Origin: UBA5314 sp035560815
Lineage (GTDB): Bacteria; Bacillota; Syntrophomonadia; Syntrophomonadales; Syntrophomonadaceae
Reading direction: 5' to 3'
Assembly (NCBI GenBank): GCA_035560815.1
Contig: DATMYR010000069.1
Coordinates: 62,001-126,000, forward strand
DNA length: 64,000 bases
Shown: positions 52,322-60,500 of the stretch, one piece after another
Position numbering within the stretch: position 1 is the first letter of the stretch
Layout: each line of letters opens with the position of its first letter
Notes under the pieces: model-generated
Database searches by the model: none
What the model saw: only the letters and a program-made list of their open reading frames with translations
What the model was told of the DNA's origin: nothing
Program-made: the position numbers and the translations under genes

Positions 52322-52353
52322 AAACAGCCGGGTTGCGTCCAACCCGGCTGTTT
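52322..52353. terminator. Bidirectional terminator
   Basis: AAACAGCCGGGTTG - CGTC - CAACCCGGCTGTTT is a 14-bp perfect stem between the convergent activator gene and beta-oxidation operon. Confidence 0.88.
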
Positions 52354-52476
52354 ATATGAGCATCGCAGCTATTCACTTAACTGTATGATGTTCCAGTCAT
52401 CAAGCCCGGGTTTCTCGGTCAAAGTCCGGAAGACAGGGCTGTCAATGAGCAGAACTTGAATAGTTTTCCCTGTCGC

Positions 52477-54309
52477 TTACATAAAGGAATCTTCAGCAAT
52501 ATCAATAGCACTCTTGTCGCCGGCCTTCATGGCCTTCTCGAATCCGAAGACATCGGTAACATGGTTCATGATATAGAACTTGGCGCTGGCGATTTTGCCC
52601 TTGTAGAAATTGGCATCGAAGTGGTCTGCGCCCAGTTCAGCCAGCTTCTTGGCAGCCAGGATAGCCTGGGAGAGCAACAGCTTGCCGCAGTAGACTCTCG
52701 CGCCTGAATGCATGGTCCGGGTAGCGAAGAGCTGTTTCATTTGCTTATCGCCAGCCGTCCAGGCAGCATTCATATCCACAATATTCTTGAAAGAAGTCAT
52801 GGCCTCAGCCATCATGGCAAATTCAGCTGCGAATTCGTCAGTCTTCTCACTGGAGACGAAATTGTCGATTTCTGCAACCCACTTTTTGAACGGTTCGCCA
52901 CCATTCATGGTGAACTTGCGGCCGGTATAGTCTTGTGACTGAATGAAGTTGGTGCCTTCCCAGATGCCGTGGATCACACAGTCTCTGTATAGCTGTGCGC
53001 CGGCATACTCTTCCATGAAGCCGTAGCCGCCGTGGACTTGGATCGCTTCGCCGGTGAGAATCCTGGACATGTCGGATGAATAGGCCTTGCACAGCGGGTT
53101 GGCAATTGCGAACATGTCGCCATAATATTCTCTCTCTTCCGGTGTAGCAGCATCTACTTCCAGGTCGCGGTAGAGATAGGCTGTGTAAATCAAAGCCCGG
53201 ATGGCTTCCATTCCGGATTTCTGATACATTAGCATGCGGCGGACATCTTCATGTTCAATGATCCGAACACTGGGGCCCTTGGGATCGGTCGATTTCTTGC
53301 TCTGTACGCGTACTTTGGAGTAATCCAGTGCTGCGTAGTATGCAGAAGTTATGCAGCCCAGGGTGAATAAACCGGTATTCAGACGTTCTTCGTTCATATA
53401 TGCGAACATCTGCTTCATACCAACAGCTTTGCCGTCTACTACTTCTTTTTCGCCTACCATCCAGCCGTAGCATTCATTGTTTTCACCCATGGCCAGAGTG
53501 AGAGTGGAAGAACCGTGGATACCCATCTTGTGTTCGATTCCGACGGAGGTTACATCATTCCATTTGCCCATGGAGCCATCATCGTTGACCCAGAACTTGG
53601 GCACGATGAACAGCGAGATGCCGGCGGTGCCTTCTTTGGCGCCCGGGGTCTTGGCCAACATCAGGTGGATAATATTTTCCGCCAGGTCATGGTCGCCGGA
53701 GGTGATAAAGCATTTCTGGCCTTTCATCTTATACAGGTGGGGAGTATCGGTGGGGGTTGCCTTGCTGGCACACGCGCCGACCTCAGATCCTGCGCCCGGT
53801 TCGGTCAGACCCATGGTGCCGCCCCATTCGCCGGTATACATCTTGGGAAGGAACATGTCCTGTTGTTTTTGCGTGCCATAGTCCTGGAGCACAGTAGTAG
53901 CACCCTGAGTCAGACACCAGAACATTACTATAGCAGCAGATGCAGCGGACTGCATTTCCAGAATTGGAGCGTACCAGGACAGGGGCACCTTACCATCGCC
54001 ACGGAATCCGAACTGGGGTCCTAACTCGGCTTCACAAATGGTTTTGTAAACATTCTTGTAGACTTCAGGGGTTGTGACGGCATGCTCGTTGCCGCCCACA
54101 AACGTGCAACCGATTTCATCGGCATCTTTGTTAGCCGGGCACATAACGTCGCGGCAGATCTTGAAGTTAACATCGAGGAAACCATCGATGTCATCGATTC
54201 CATAATATTCTTTGTAAGCATCCAGGGACAAAAGCTTGTCCATGGGTAACCATTCTTTTATTACGAACTTAATGTCACGGGTCTGTAACAGATAATTATT
54301 ATGTGGCAA
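52477..54309 (-). CDS. Acyl-CoA dehydrogenase (long, ~600-residue type)
   Basis: A 610-residue FAD enzyme that oxidises acyl-CoA (here probably butyryl-CoA) to the enoyl-CoA. The FAD/substrate signature MGLTEPGAGSEVG is at 166-178, and GEAIQVHGGYGFMEEYAGAQ at 420-439. The catalytic base is Glu451 (GIWEGTNF). A helical C-terminal extension of about 130 residues marks the long subfamily. Start TTG 54309 follows GAGGGGG. It is the last gene of the operon. The electron acceptor would be electron transfer flavoprotein, whose genes are not in the window. After the stop codon the same frame stays open for 35 more codons. Confidence 0.93.
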   Translation of the reverse strand: MPHNNYLLQTRDIKFVIKEWLPMDKLLSLDAYKEYYGIDDIDGFLDVNFKICRDVMCPANKDADEIGCTFVGGNEHAVTTPEVYKNVYKTICEAELGPQFGFRGDGKVPLSWYAPILEMQSAASAAIVMFWCLTQGATTVLQDYGTQKQQDMFLPKMYTGEWGGTMGLTEPGAGSEVGACASKATPTDTPHLYKMKGQKCFITSGDHDLAENIIHLMLAKTPGAKEGTAGISLFIVPKFWVNDDGSMGKWNDVTSVGIEHKMGIHGSSTLTLAMGENNECYGWMVGEKEVVDGKAVGMKQMFAYMNEERLNTGLFTLGCITSAYYAALDYSKVRVQSKKSTDPKGPSVRIIEHEDVRRMLMYQKSGMEAIRALIYTAYLYRDLEVDAATPEEREYYGDMFAIANPLCKAYSSDMSRILTGEAIQVHGGYGFMEEYAGAQLYRDCVIHGIWEGTNFIQSQDYTGRKFTMNGGEPFKKWVAEIDNFVSSEKTDEFAAEFAMMAEAMTSFKNIVDMNAAWTAGDKQMKQLFATRTMHSGARVYCGKLLLSQAILAAKKLAELGADHFDANFYKGKIASAKFYIMNHVTDVFGFEKAMKAGDKSAIDIAEDSFM

Positions 54310-54356
54310 TACAATTCCCCCTCATTTTTGATTGTTTGTTAATAATTGTGTGACCG

Positions 54357-54399
54357 GACGGATTTCGCGAGTACTATCAATCCGGAATGGCAATCCGTC
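54357..54399 (-). repeat. Intercistronic stem in the ACAD-CoA-transferase gap
   Basis: GACGGATT (54357-54364) and AATCCGTC (54392-54399) flank 27 bases. The whole 230-bp gap (54310-54539) also holds AGGAGGTGATAAAG on the minus strand near 54475 with only a 26-codon frame behind it. A processing or stability element is possible. Confidence 0.4.
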
Positions 54400-54539
54400 A
54401 TAAGTCAATAAACTGGGACGCCGCTTGCAATAGTAAAGCGTGTCCGTACAGAGCGGCAGATGCAGTGGTCTTTATCACCTCCTGCCTTCAACAAGCTTCA
54501 TTTCCCCCTGCGGATGACGAAAAGCATTTTGCAGGGTCT

Positions 54540-55877
54540 TTAATTTTTGTTGGTTTTCCGCCAGATCTTCATCTGTTCTGCAGCCTTGATCAAATCATCG
54601 CGGAAATCAGGATGGGCAACGCTTATGAGAGCTTCGGCTCTCTGCCAGGTAGCCTTACCTTTCAGGTTAACCTTGCCATACTCGGTCACTACAAATTGGG
54701 TGGTAGTACGGGGATCAGTGGCAATAGTTCCCGGAATCATAGTAGGAACGATACGGGATTTCTGTGCTCCTGCCTTGCCATATGCGGAAGATAAACAGAT
54801 AAAACTCTTGCCGCCTTTGGAGCGATAAGCACCCATAACAAAATCGAGCTGCCCGCCGGTACCGCTAATTTGTTTGGTTCCAGAAGATTCAGCGCTTACC
54901 TGGCCAAAAAGGTCGATTTCTACAGCATTGTTAATGGACATGAAATTGTCAATTAAACCTATTACGCAGGGGTCATTGGTATAATCAACAGTGCTGGCCA
55001 TAATTTGTGGATTATCATCGATATAATCATAGAGCTTCTGAGTGCCGGCAGCAAAAGCATAAGCCTGGCGCCCTTTATCAATGGTCTTTTTGGAACCATT
55101 AATTTTACCAGCTGCAGCGATGTCAACAAATGCATCCACATACATTTCGGTATGCACACCCAGATCCTTGAGGTCTGATTCAGCAATCAGCGAACCTACG
55201 GTATTAGGCATCCCGCCGATGCCTAACTGCAGGCAGGCGCCATTGGGTATTTCATCTACAATCAATTTGGCTACGGTTTTATCCACATCGGTTGCAGGAA
55301 CGGAACCCAATTGCGGTAAAGCTTGATTGGGACCCTCAACGATGAAGTCTACTTGGGAGACATGAATATCTGCATCACAGCCACCCAGGCCGCGGGGAAG
55401 ATTCTGGTTGACTTCAACGATCTTGATTTTGGCTACATCGAAAGTCGCGATTTGGTGGGATGGTGAACAGCTGAAATTAAAATAGCCGGCCTTATCCATC
55501 GGTGTTACTTGACATATGGCTACATCGATAGGCTCGACATTTTCCCGGTAGTATCTGGGCACTTCAGAATAACGAATGGGGGAGTAGAAACCGCAGCCCA
55601 TATCATTGATCTTCCGGTCAACACCGGAGCAATGCCAGGAATTCCAGGTGAAATGAGCTCCAGGATTTTCAATCTGGAAAATAGCCGGCATCCACATAGT
55701 AACGCCGCCCCAGACCTTAACATCGGTAAGTTCACTGGCTCTTGCGGCAATGGCCTTGTCAACTGCATAGGAATGGCACACACACCATCCGTAATCTACC
55801 CAATCCCCTGATTTTACTAAACTGGCCGCTTTTTCAGCGGTGATTAATTTCTTTTTATATTCATCAGCAAATGACAT
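54540..55877 (-). CDS. Acetyl-CoA hydrolase / 4-hydroxybutyrate CoA-transferase family protein
   Basis: A 445-residue family I CoA-transferase. The active-site Glu244 (GVHTEMYVDA) forms the glutamyl-CoA thioester; GIGGMPNTVG (219-228) and FGQVSAESSG are the CoA-binding loops. In a butyrate oxidiser the likely reaction is butyrate + acetyl-CoA to butyryl-CoA + acetate, which activates the substrate without spending ATP; this is inferred from the operon. The protein is cytosolic. ATG 55877 follows GGAGGAG. A hairpin separates it from the thiolase gene upstream. Confidence 0.92.
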   Translation of the reverse strand: MSFADEYKKKLITAEKAASLVKSGDWVDYGWCVCHSYAVDKAIAARASELTDVKVWGGVTMWMPAIFQIENPGAHFTWNSWHCSGVDRKINDMGCGFYSPIRYSEVPRYYRENVEPIDVAICQVTPMDKAGYFNFSCSPSHQIATFDVAKIKIVEVNQNLPRGLGGCDADIHVSQVDFIVEGPNQALPQLGSVPATDVDKTVAKLIVDEIPNGACLQLGIGGMPNTVGSLIAESDLKDLGVHTEMYVDAFVDIAAAGKINGSKKTIDKGRQAYAFAAGTQKLYDYIDDNPQIMASTVDYTNDPCVIGLIDNFMSINNAVEIDLFGQVSAESSGTKQISGTGGQLDFVMGAYRSKGGKSFICLSSAYGKAGAQKSRIVPTMIPGTIATDPRTTTQFVVTEYGKVNLKGKATWQRAEALISVAHPDFRDDLIKAAEQMKIWRKTNKN

Positions 55878-55934
55878 TTATTTCACTCCTCCGTTGCATG
55901 GATAAATAAGACGTATTACAGTCAAATATAGTAC

Positions 55935-55964
55935 TGAGTGCGGGGCATGAAAGCCCCGCACTCA
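55935..55964 (-). repeat. 12-bp intercistronic hairpin
   Basis: TGAGTGCGGGGC - ATGAAA - GCCCCGCACTCA between the thiolase and CoA-transferase genes. It is very stable and lacks a T run on the coding strand, so it is more likely a 3'-end stabiliser or processing site than a full terminator. Confidence 0.7.
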
Positions 55965-55975
55965 ATGGTTAATTC

Positions 55976-57160
55976 TTACATTTTTACGATCAAAGCAGTT
56001 CCCTGGCCGCCGCCGATGCACAGAGTGGCCAGACCGGTCTTGGAGTCCCGTCTCTTCATTTCATAGAGCAGGTCTACGAAGATGCGGGCGCCGGAGGAGC
56101 CGATCGGATGGCCGATGGCGATGGCGCCGCCATTGACGTTGACTTTGTCCATAGTCTTATCCCAGCCCAGATCTCTGGCGACTGCGATGGACTGAGCGGC
56201 AAAAGCTTCGTTGGCTTCGATTAAATCGATGTCAGCAATAGTCAAATTGGCTTTGGCCAGGGCTTTCTTAACAGCCGGTACCGGGCCGACACCCATGATC
56301 TTGGGATCTACGCCGCCGGAACCATAGCTTACAATAGTGGCCATGGGGGTGAGTCCCAGTTCCTTGGCTTTGTCAGCGGACATAACAACTACTGCTGCAG
56401 CGGCATCATTGATGCCGGATGCGTTGGCAGCAGTTACACTGCCGTCTTTCTTGAAGGCGGGTTTCAGTTTGGCCATTGCTTCAGCGCTGGCGTCGTGTTT
56501 GATGAATTCGTCCTGGTCAAATACAACGTCGGCCTTCTTGCCAGGGATGACAACCGGTACGATTTGATCTTTAAACTTGCCGGCTTTCTGAGCTGCGGAA
56601 GCCAACTGCTGGCTGCGCAGTCCGAAGGCATCCTGCTCTTCTCTGGTGATGCCATACATTTCGTTTACGTTTTCAGCGGTGATACCCATGTGGTAGCCGT
56701 TGAAGATATCGGTCAGGCCGCCGAATACCATTTCGTCAACCAGTTGTCCATTGCCCATTCTGTATCCATAACGGGCTTTCTGAACAACGTAGGGAGCCAT
56801 AGTCATGTTCTCAACACCACCGGCAACGATGATGTCGGCATCGCCGGCTTTAATGATCTGGGCAGCCAGGCTGACAGCCCTTAAGCCAGATCCGCAAACC
56901 TTGTTGATGGTAAAAGCGGTAGTTTCTATGGGCAGACCAGCATCGATCATGCACTGGCGGGCAATATTCTGGCCCAGGCCAGCCTGCAGAACGCAGCCGA
57001 ATACGACTTCATCAACCAGCTCAGGCTTGATGCCGGCTCTTTTAACAACTTCTGCCATAACGATGGCACCTAGTTTTCTGGAAGGAGTATCTTTTAAGGT
57101 TCCACCGAAAGAACCTACTGGTGTACGACATGCGCTTACGATTACGACTTCTTTAGACAT
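55976..57160 (-). CDS. Acetyl-CoA acetyltransferase (thiolase)
   Basis: A 394-residue biosynthetic-type thiolase. The nucleophile is Cys89 (NKVCGSGLRAV), and the second catalytic pair is His351 (GHPIGSSGAR) and Cys381 (LCIGGGQGTAL). Operating in the degradative direction, it cleaves acetoacetyl-CoA with CoA to two acetyl-CoA, the last step of butyrate oxidation. AGGAGG precedes ATG 57160. It is the third gene of the operon, 64 bp after the dehydrogenase gene. Confidence 0.96.
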   Translation of the reverse strand: MSKEVVIVSACRTPVGSFGGTLKDTPSRKLGAIVMAEVVKRAGIKPELVDEVVFGCVLQAGLGQNIARQCMIDAGLPIETTAFTINKVCGSGLRAVSLAAQIIKAGDADIIVAGGVENMTMAPYVVQKARYGYRMGNGQLVDEMVFGGLTDIFNGYHMGITAENVNEMYGITREEQDAFGLRSQQLASAAQKAGKFKDQIVPVVIPGKKADVVFDQDEFIKHDASAEAMAKLKPAFKKDGSVTAANASGINDAAAAVVVMSADKAKELGLTPMATIVSYGSGGVDPKIMGVGPVPAVKKALAKANLTIADIDLIEANEAFAAQSIAVARDLGWDKTMDKVNVNGGAIAIGHPIGSSGARIFVDLLYEMKRRDSKTGLATLCIGGGQGTALIVKM

Positions 57161-57224
57161 TCAATCATCCTCCTAATATATTAAATTTAATTAAATTAAA
57201 TACAGAGTACCGATGGCTTTCGGC

Positions 57225-58064
57225 TTAATACTTAAAGAAGCCTTCGCCAGTCTTGCGTCCCAGCTTGCCAGCGCGAACCATCTTGGCCAGAAGCGGGCAG
57301 GGGCGATATTTGGTGTCGCCAAATTCTTTATACAGAGTTTGCATAATAGCCAGGCAGATATCCAAACCGATCATGTCGGCCAGTGCCAGAGGGCCCATGG
57401 GATGTCCGGCGCCAAACTTCATGGAAGTGTCAACATCAGCGGGATTGGCTACGCCTTCCATTACGCAATACATACCTTCATTGAGCATGGGGATCAAAAG
57501 ACGGTTAACAACAAAGCCCGGGGCTTCACTGATTTCCACCGGAGCTTTGCCCATTTTTTCGGACATAGCTTTAATGGCATCATAGGTTTCTTGGCTGGTG
57601 TCTGCACCACGGATAACTTCAACCAACTTCATAGCCGGTACTGGATTGAAGAAATGCATGCCGATGACTTTGTCAGCTCTGCCAGTGGCAGCTGCGATTT
57701 CAGTAATACTTAATGCGGAAGTGTTGCTGGCCAGAATACAACTGGGCTTGCAGATGGCATCTAATTCTTTGAAGATGGTTTTCTTAATTTCCATAACTTC
57801 TACAGCAGCTTCGATAACTAGATCGCAGTCAGCAGCAGGGGCCATATCAACAGTGCCGGAAATTCTGCCCATAACAGCGGCTTTATCTTCAGCAGTCATT
57901 TTGCCTTTGTCAACATTTTTGCCTAAAAGTTTGTCAATTCCAGCAATACCCTTATCAACAAATTCTTGTTTGATATCGCGTAAAACTACTTCGAAACCTG
58001 ACTGGGCTGCATTTTGAACAATGCCTGCACCCATAGTGCCTGCACCGAGTACCATTATCTTCAT
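57225..58064 (-). CDS. hbd: 3-hydroxybutyryl-CoA dehydrogenase
   Basis: A 279-residue soluble dehydrogenase. The Rossmann motif GAGTMGAGI is at 7-15; Asp30 after the second strand favours NAD(H). The catalytic His137 is in GMHFFNPVPAMKLVE, and Glu149-type partners follow. It converts 3-hydroxybutyryl-CoA to acetoacetyl-CoA, and the resulting NADH must be reoxidised by hydrogen or formate production in syntrophs. AGGAGGT precedes ATG 58064. It is the second gene of the operon, 52 bp downstream of the crotonase gene. Confidence 0.96.
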   Translation of the reverse strand: MKIMVLGAGTMGAGIVQNAAQSGFEVVLRDIKQEFVDKGIAGIDKLLGKNVDKGKMTAEDKAAVMGRISGTVDMAPAADCDLVIEAAVEVMEIKKTIFKELDAICKPSCILASNTSALSITEIAAATGRADKVIGMHFFNPVPAMKLVEVIRGADTSQETYDAIKAMSEKMGKAPVEISEAPGFVVNRLLIPMLNEGMYCVMEGVANPADVDTSMKFGAGHPMGPLALADMIGLDICLAIMQTLYKEFGDTKYRPCPLLAKMVRAGKLGRKTGEGFFKY

Positions 58065-58116
58065 TCGAAAATTACCTCCTAAAGTGGTTTAATTTAATTA
58101 TTATTTTTTTTAAAGT

Positions 58117-58899
58117 TTATTTACCCGTAAAAGCAGCTTTCCGCTTTTCAAGAAAAGCGGTCATTCCTTCTGTTTGATCAGTTGTCGCAAAACAAAGCCC
58201 AAATACATCAGCTTCAATGGTCATGGCCCGGTCGATATCAACCTGCATACCTTGAAGGGCGGCCGCTTTACTCAAACGAACGGCAACCTGTCCCTTGCTG
58301 CTAATCTTTTTGGCGATCTTCTTAGCAGAAGCAAGCAGTTCTTCGGGTTCTACAACGTGGTTTACCAGACCAATTCGAAGGGCTTCATTAGCGTCGATCA
58401 CATCAGCGGTATAAAGTAGTTCTTTAGCCATTCCCGATCCAACAAGGCGAGGCAGGCGCTGAGTTCCTCCGAAGCCCGGGGTAATCCCCAGTCCGACTTC
58501 GGGCTGACCGAATTTGGCTTTGGTTGAAGCAATACGGAAATCACAGCACATTGCAAGTTCACAGCCTCCGCCCAGCGCAAAGCCATGAACAGCGGCAATA
58601 ACCGGCTTTTCCAAAGACTCGATATTGGAAAATACTTTTTGCCCAATAGCGCCAAACTCCCGGCCTTCCATCGCTGTCAGATTCTGCATGTAGGCGATGT
58701 CTGCCCCGGCTACAAAAGCCTTATCGCCACCACCGGTAACGATCATCACATCGATGTCGGCATCGCTCTTGACATCGTCTACCACTTCCTGGATCTCCAG
58801 CAGGGTATCCTTATTCAAGGCATTCATAGCTGCGGGACGATTGACGTAAAGAACAGCAATTCTGTCCTCTTTTTCCAGAATCACGTTTTGGTACGCCAT
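58117..58899 (-). CDS. crt: Enoyl-CoA hydratase (crotonase)
   Basis: A 260-residue crotonase-fold enzyme. Both catalytic glutamates needed for hydratase activity are present: Glu114 (GGGCELAMCCD) and Glu134 (GQPEVGLGIT). The oxyanion hole lies in AFVAGADIAYMQ and HGFALGGG. It adds water to crotonyl-CoA to form 3-hydroxybutyryl-CoA. It is the first gene of the operon: AAGGGGG precedes ATG 58899, and the sigma-54 promoter is about 375 bp upstream, so the leader is long. Confidence 0.95.
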   Translation of the reverse strand: MAYQNVILEKEDRIAVLYVNRPAAMNALNKDTLLEIQEVVDDVKSDADIDVMIVTGGGDKAFVAGADIAYMQNLTAMEGREFGAIGQKVFSNIESLEKPVIAAVHGFALGGGCELAMCCDFRIASTKAKFGQPEVGLGITPGFGGTQRLPRLVGSGMAKELLYTADVIDANEALRIGLVNHVVEPEELLASAKKIAKKISSKGQVAVRLSKAAALQGMQVDIDRAMTIEADVFGLCFATTDQTEGMTAFLEKRKAAFTGK

Positions 58900-59144
58900 T
58901 AAGATTTTTCCCCCTTTTCCTTTAGGAACTACTCACATTGTCCACCATATCCTTTTTAGTTGTAATCCGACAGACTACTTTGGCAGGCTATCGCTTATCT
59001 CTCTGCAGGTGGACTCATGTGATACAATAAAGAGATATAAATACTTTGCCTCCTTTCTTATGGGTTTATAAAAATTTGTAGAAAACTCGATTGGATACAT
59101 ATTTCCCTACCGGGCATGTCCCTCGCAGAGAAAAAAAGGGGGGA
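58900..59144 (-). other. Long 5' leader of the beta-oxidation operon
   Basis: Transcripts from the sigma-54 promoter would carry about 360 untranslated bases. On the minus strand AGAAAGGAGG (near 59055) is a strong ribosome-like site not followed by ATG, GTG or TTG at normal spacing, and a mini-frame of eight codons (MVDNVSSS) ends about 25 bases before crt. No recognised riboswitch core was found. Confidence 0.4.
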
Positions 59145-59199
59145 GCTACTGCCCGTTCTCAGACATAATCTTATGTTGTCATCGTATACAGACAGTAGC
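59145..59199 (-). repeat. GGCTACTGTC hairpin repeat, copy 2, terminator-like
   Basis: On the minus strand GCTACTGTC ... GGGCAGTAGC closes a 55-base hairpin followed by TCCCCCCTTTTTTT. The ends match copy 1 at 49654-49738. It lies between the sigma-54 promoter and crt, so it could attenuate the operon. Confidence 0.65.
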
Positions 59200-59274
59200 C
59201 ACATATATAAAAAATTAATATAAGGGGGTTCCTAATTCATATTCTAACCAATATTCATCCTGAATAAGTATTTA

Positions 59275-59291
59275 AGCAAATTGCGTGCCAA
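59275..59291 (-). promoter_or_regulatory. Sigma-54 (-24/-12) promoter of the beta-oxidation operon
   Basis: Minus strand TTGGCACGCAATTTGCT: TTGGCACG (-24 element), four bases, TTGCT (-12 element), with exactly ten bases between the invariant GG and GC. Transcription is expected to start about a dozen bases downstream, near 59263, toward crt. Confidence 0.88.
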
Positions 59292-59380
59292 ACTTTTTTT
59301 CCCCGAAAATTTTCAAAACGCTGATATACAGGGCGTTGTTAAATTATGGACGGCGATCATTTCGTGATTTATTTAGCAAA

Positions 59381-59423
59381 TAATGCGGAACGGCATTAAT
59401 AATAATGCGGAAAAGCATTATTA
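59381..59423 (-). promoter_or_regulatory. Two tandem dyads, probable activator (UAS) sites
   Basis: TAATGC-GGAACG-GCATTA (59381-59398) and TAATAATGC-GGAAAA-GCATTATTA (59400-59423). They share the core ATGC-GGAA-N2-GCAT. Their centres are 22 bp apart (two helical turns) and 100-125 bp upstream of the -24 element, the usual enhancer position for a sigma-54 activator. Confidence 0.75.
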
Positions 59424-59516
59424 TTAATCAATGGCAAACATTGATATATCCACAAAAAAGACCATGAACAATCCCGGTTGAGACGTGCTCATGTTCAAAA
59501 CGATGCCTCTGAGCAT
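59424..59516 (-). CDS. Possible 30-residue peptide gene
   Basis: ATG 59516 lies seven bases after GAGGAGG, an ideal ribosome site. The frame ends at TAA 59424-59426, next to the activator dyads. The product opens MLRGIVLNMSTSQPG and continues with a hydrophobic stretch (LFMVFFVDISMFAI). No family is known. It may be a small membrane peptide or a leader; it may also be fortuitous. Confidence 0.35.
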   Translation of the reverse strand: MLRGIVLNMSTSQPGLFMVFFVDISMFAID

Positions 59517-59839
59517 TAGAAAACCTCCTCGTTTCCTCACTGCTCAAAATATGCTGCAATTTTTTCCTGTTTAGGACGTCTTTGTATCAATACCGATTTA
59601 TTGCTCAAAATAAATTAGAAATTGCATATTGGCAACACTCTATTTTGGATATAGATGATCCCCTTTATTGATGGTGTAAAAACCTATAGTATAAAAAGTA
59701 GGCGAATGTGTGATAAAAAGAAAAAGCCGTTTACATTAACTACTATCCAGATCTAACAACAGAAATTGATCACCTACACGATTATTGCATGGAAGAAAAA
59801 TGAAATAATGGGTAATTATAAAAACCGGGGGTATTCTTC
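59517..59839. other. AT-rich gap before the rhomboid gene
   Basis: No gene or clear signal. It presumably holds promoters for the small minus-strand frame and for the plus-strand rhomboid gene; no box could be assigned with confidence. The rhomboid ribosome site (CCGGGGGT) lies at about 59824-59831. Confidence 0.35.
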
Positions 59840-60499
59840 ATGATACCTTTAAGGGATAGTACGCGTCGCACTTCCTTTCCCTATTTGACTGTTGGACTCA
59901 TTAGCATAAATTTGCTGGTCTTCCTGTATCAGCTTTCTTTGCCCGGCCGGGAATTAGACGTAATGATTTACACATTCGGACTGACACCTTCGTTGGTCAG
60001 TCAAACTTCGTTCACCCCTTTGGCTTTCATTCCTTTTATAACCTCCATGTTTCTCCATGCCGGGTGGCTGCACCTGATAGGGAATATGTGGACTTTGTGG
60101 TTGTTTGGCGATAACCTGGAGGACACCATGGGGCGATTCCGGTTCATCGTATTTTATCTCATCTGCGGTTTAGTGGCGGGAATCACCCATTATACCATCA
60201 ATCCCATGTCCGAGGTTCCTGTAATAGGCGCTTCCGGGGCCATTGCCGGTGTAATGGGCGCCTATTTTCTAATGTTTCGTAATGCTCGAGTTCTCACCTT
60301 TGTACCCCCGATTTTCATTTTTGAATTACCGGCCTGGATCTTTCTCGGTTTCTGGGCTTTATCGCAGGTATGGAGTGGAGCGACAGAACTTCTCACCTCC
60401 AACGGCGGCCAAATAGCGGTCTGGGCTCATGTGGGTGGTTTCATCGCTGGTATGATCATTTACCGCTACTTCCTTAAGGAGGAGTGCCGGATCGAATAA
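59840..60499 (+). CDS. Rhomboid family intramembrane serine protease
   Basis: A 219-residue protein with six to seven membrane helices. The catalytic dyad is Ser132 (GASGAIAGVMG) and His197 (WAHVGGFIAGM). The oxyanion residues His78 and Asn82 are in GWLHLIGNMWTLWLFG. Rhomboids cut single-pass membrane proteins within the bilayer; the substrate here is unknown. The family length and motif spacing are normal. The stop lies two bases from the stop of the convergent coiled-coil gene. Confidence 0.93.
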   Translation: MIPLRDSTRRTSFPYLTVGLISINLLVFLYQLSLPGRELDVMIYTFGLTPSLVSQTSFTPLAFIPFITSMFLHAGWLHLIGNMWTLWLFGDNLEDTMGRFRFIVFYLICGLVAGITHYTINPMSEVPVIGASGAIAGVMGAYFLMFRNARVLTFVPPIFIFELPAWIFLGFWALSQVWSGATELLTSNGGQIAVWAHVGGFIAGMIIYRYFLKEECRIE

Positions 60500-60500
60500 T

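Noticed and set aside
58900..59144. Riboswitch in the beta-oxidation operon leader
   Set aside because: The leader is long and has a terminator-like hairpin, but no known aptamer core could be recognised.
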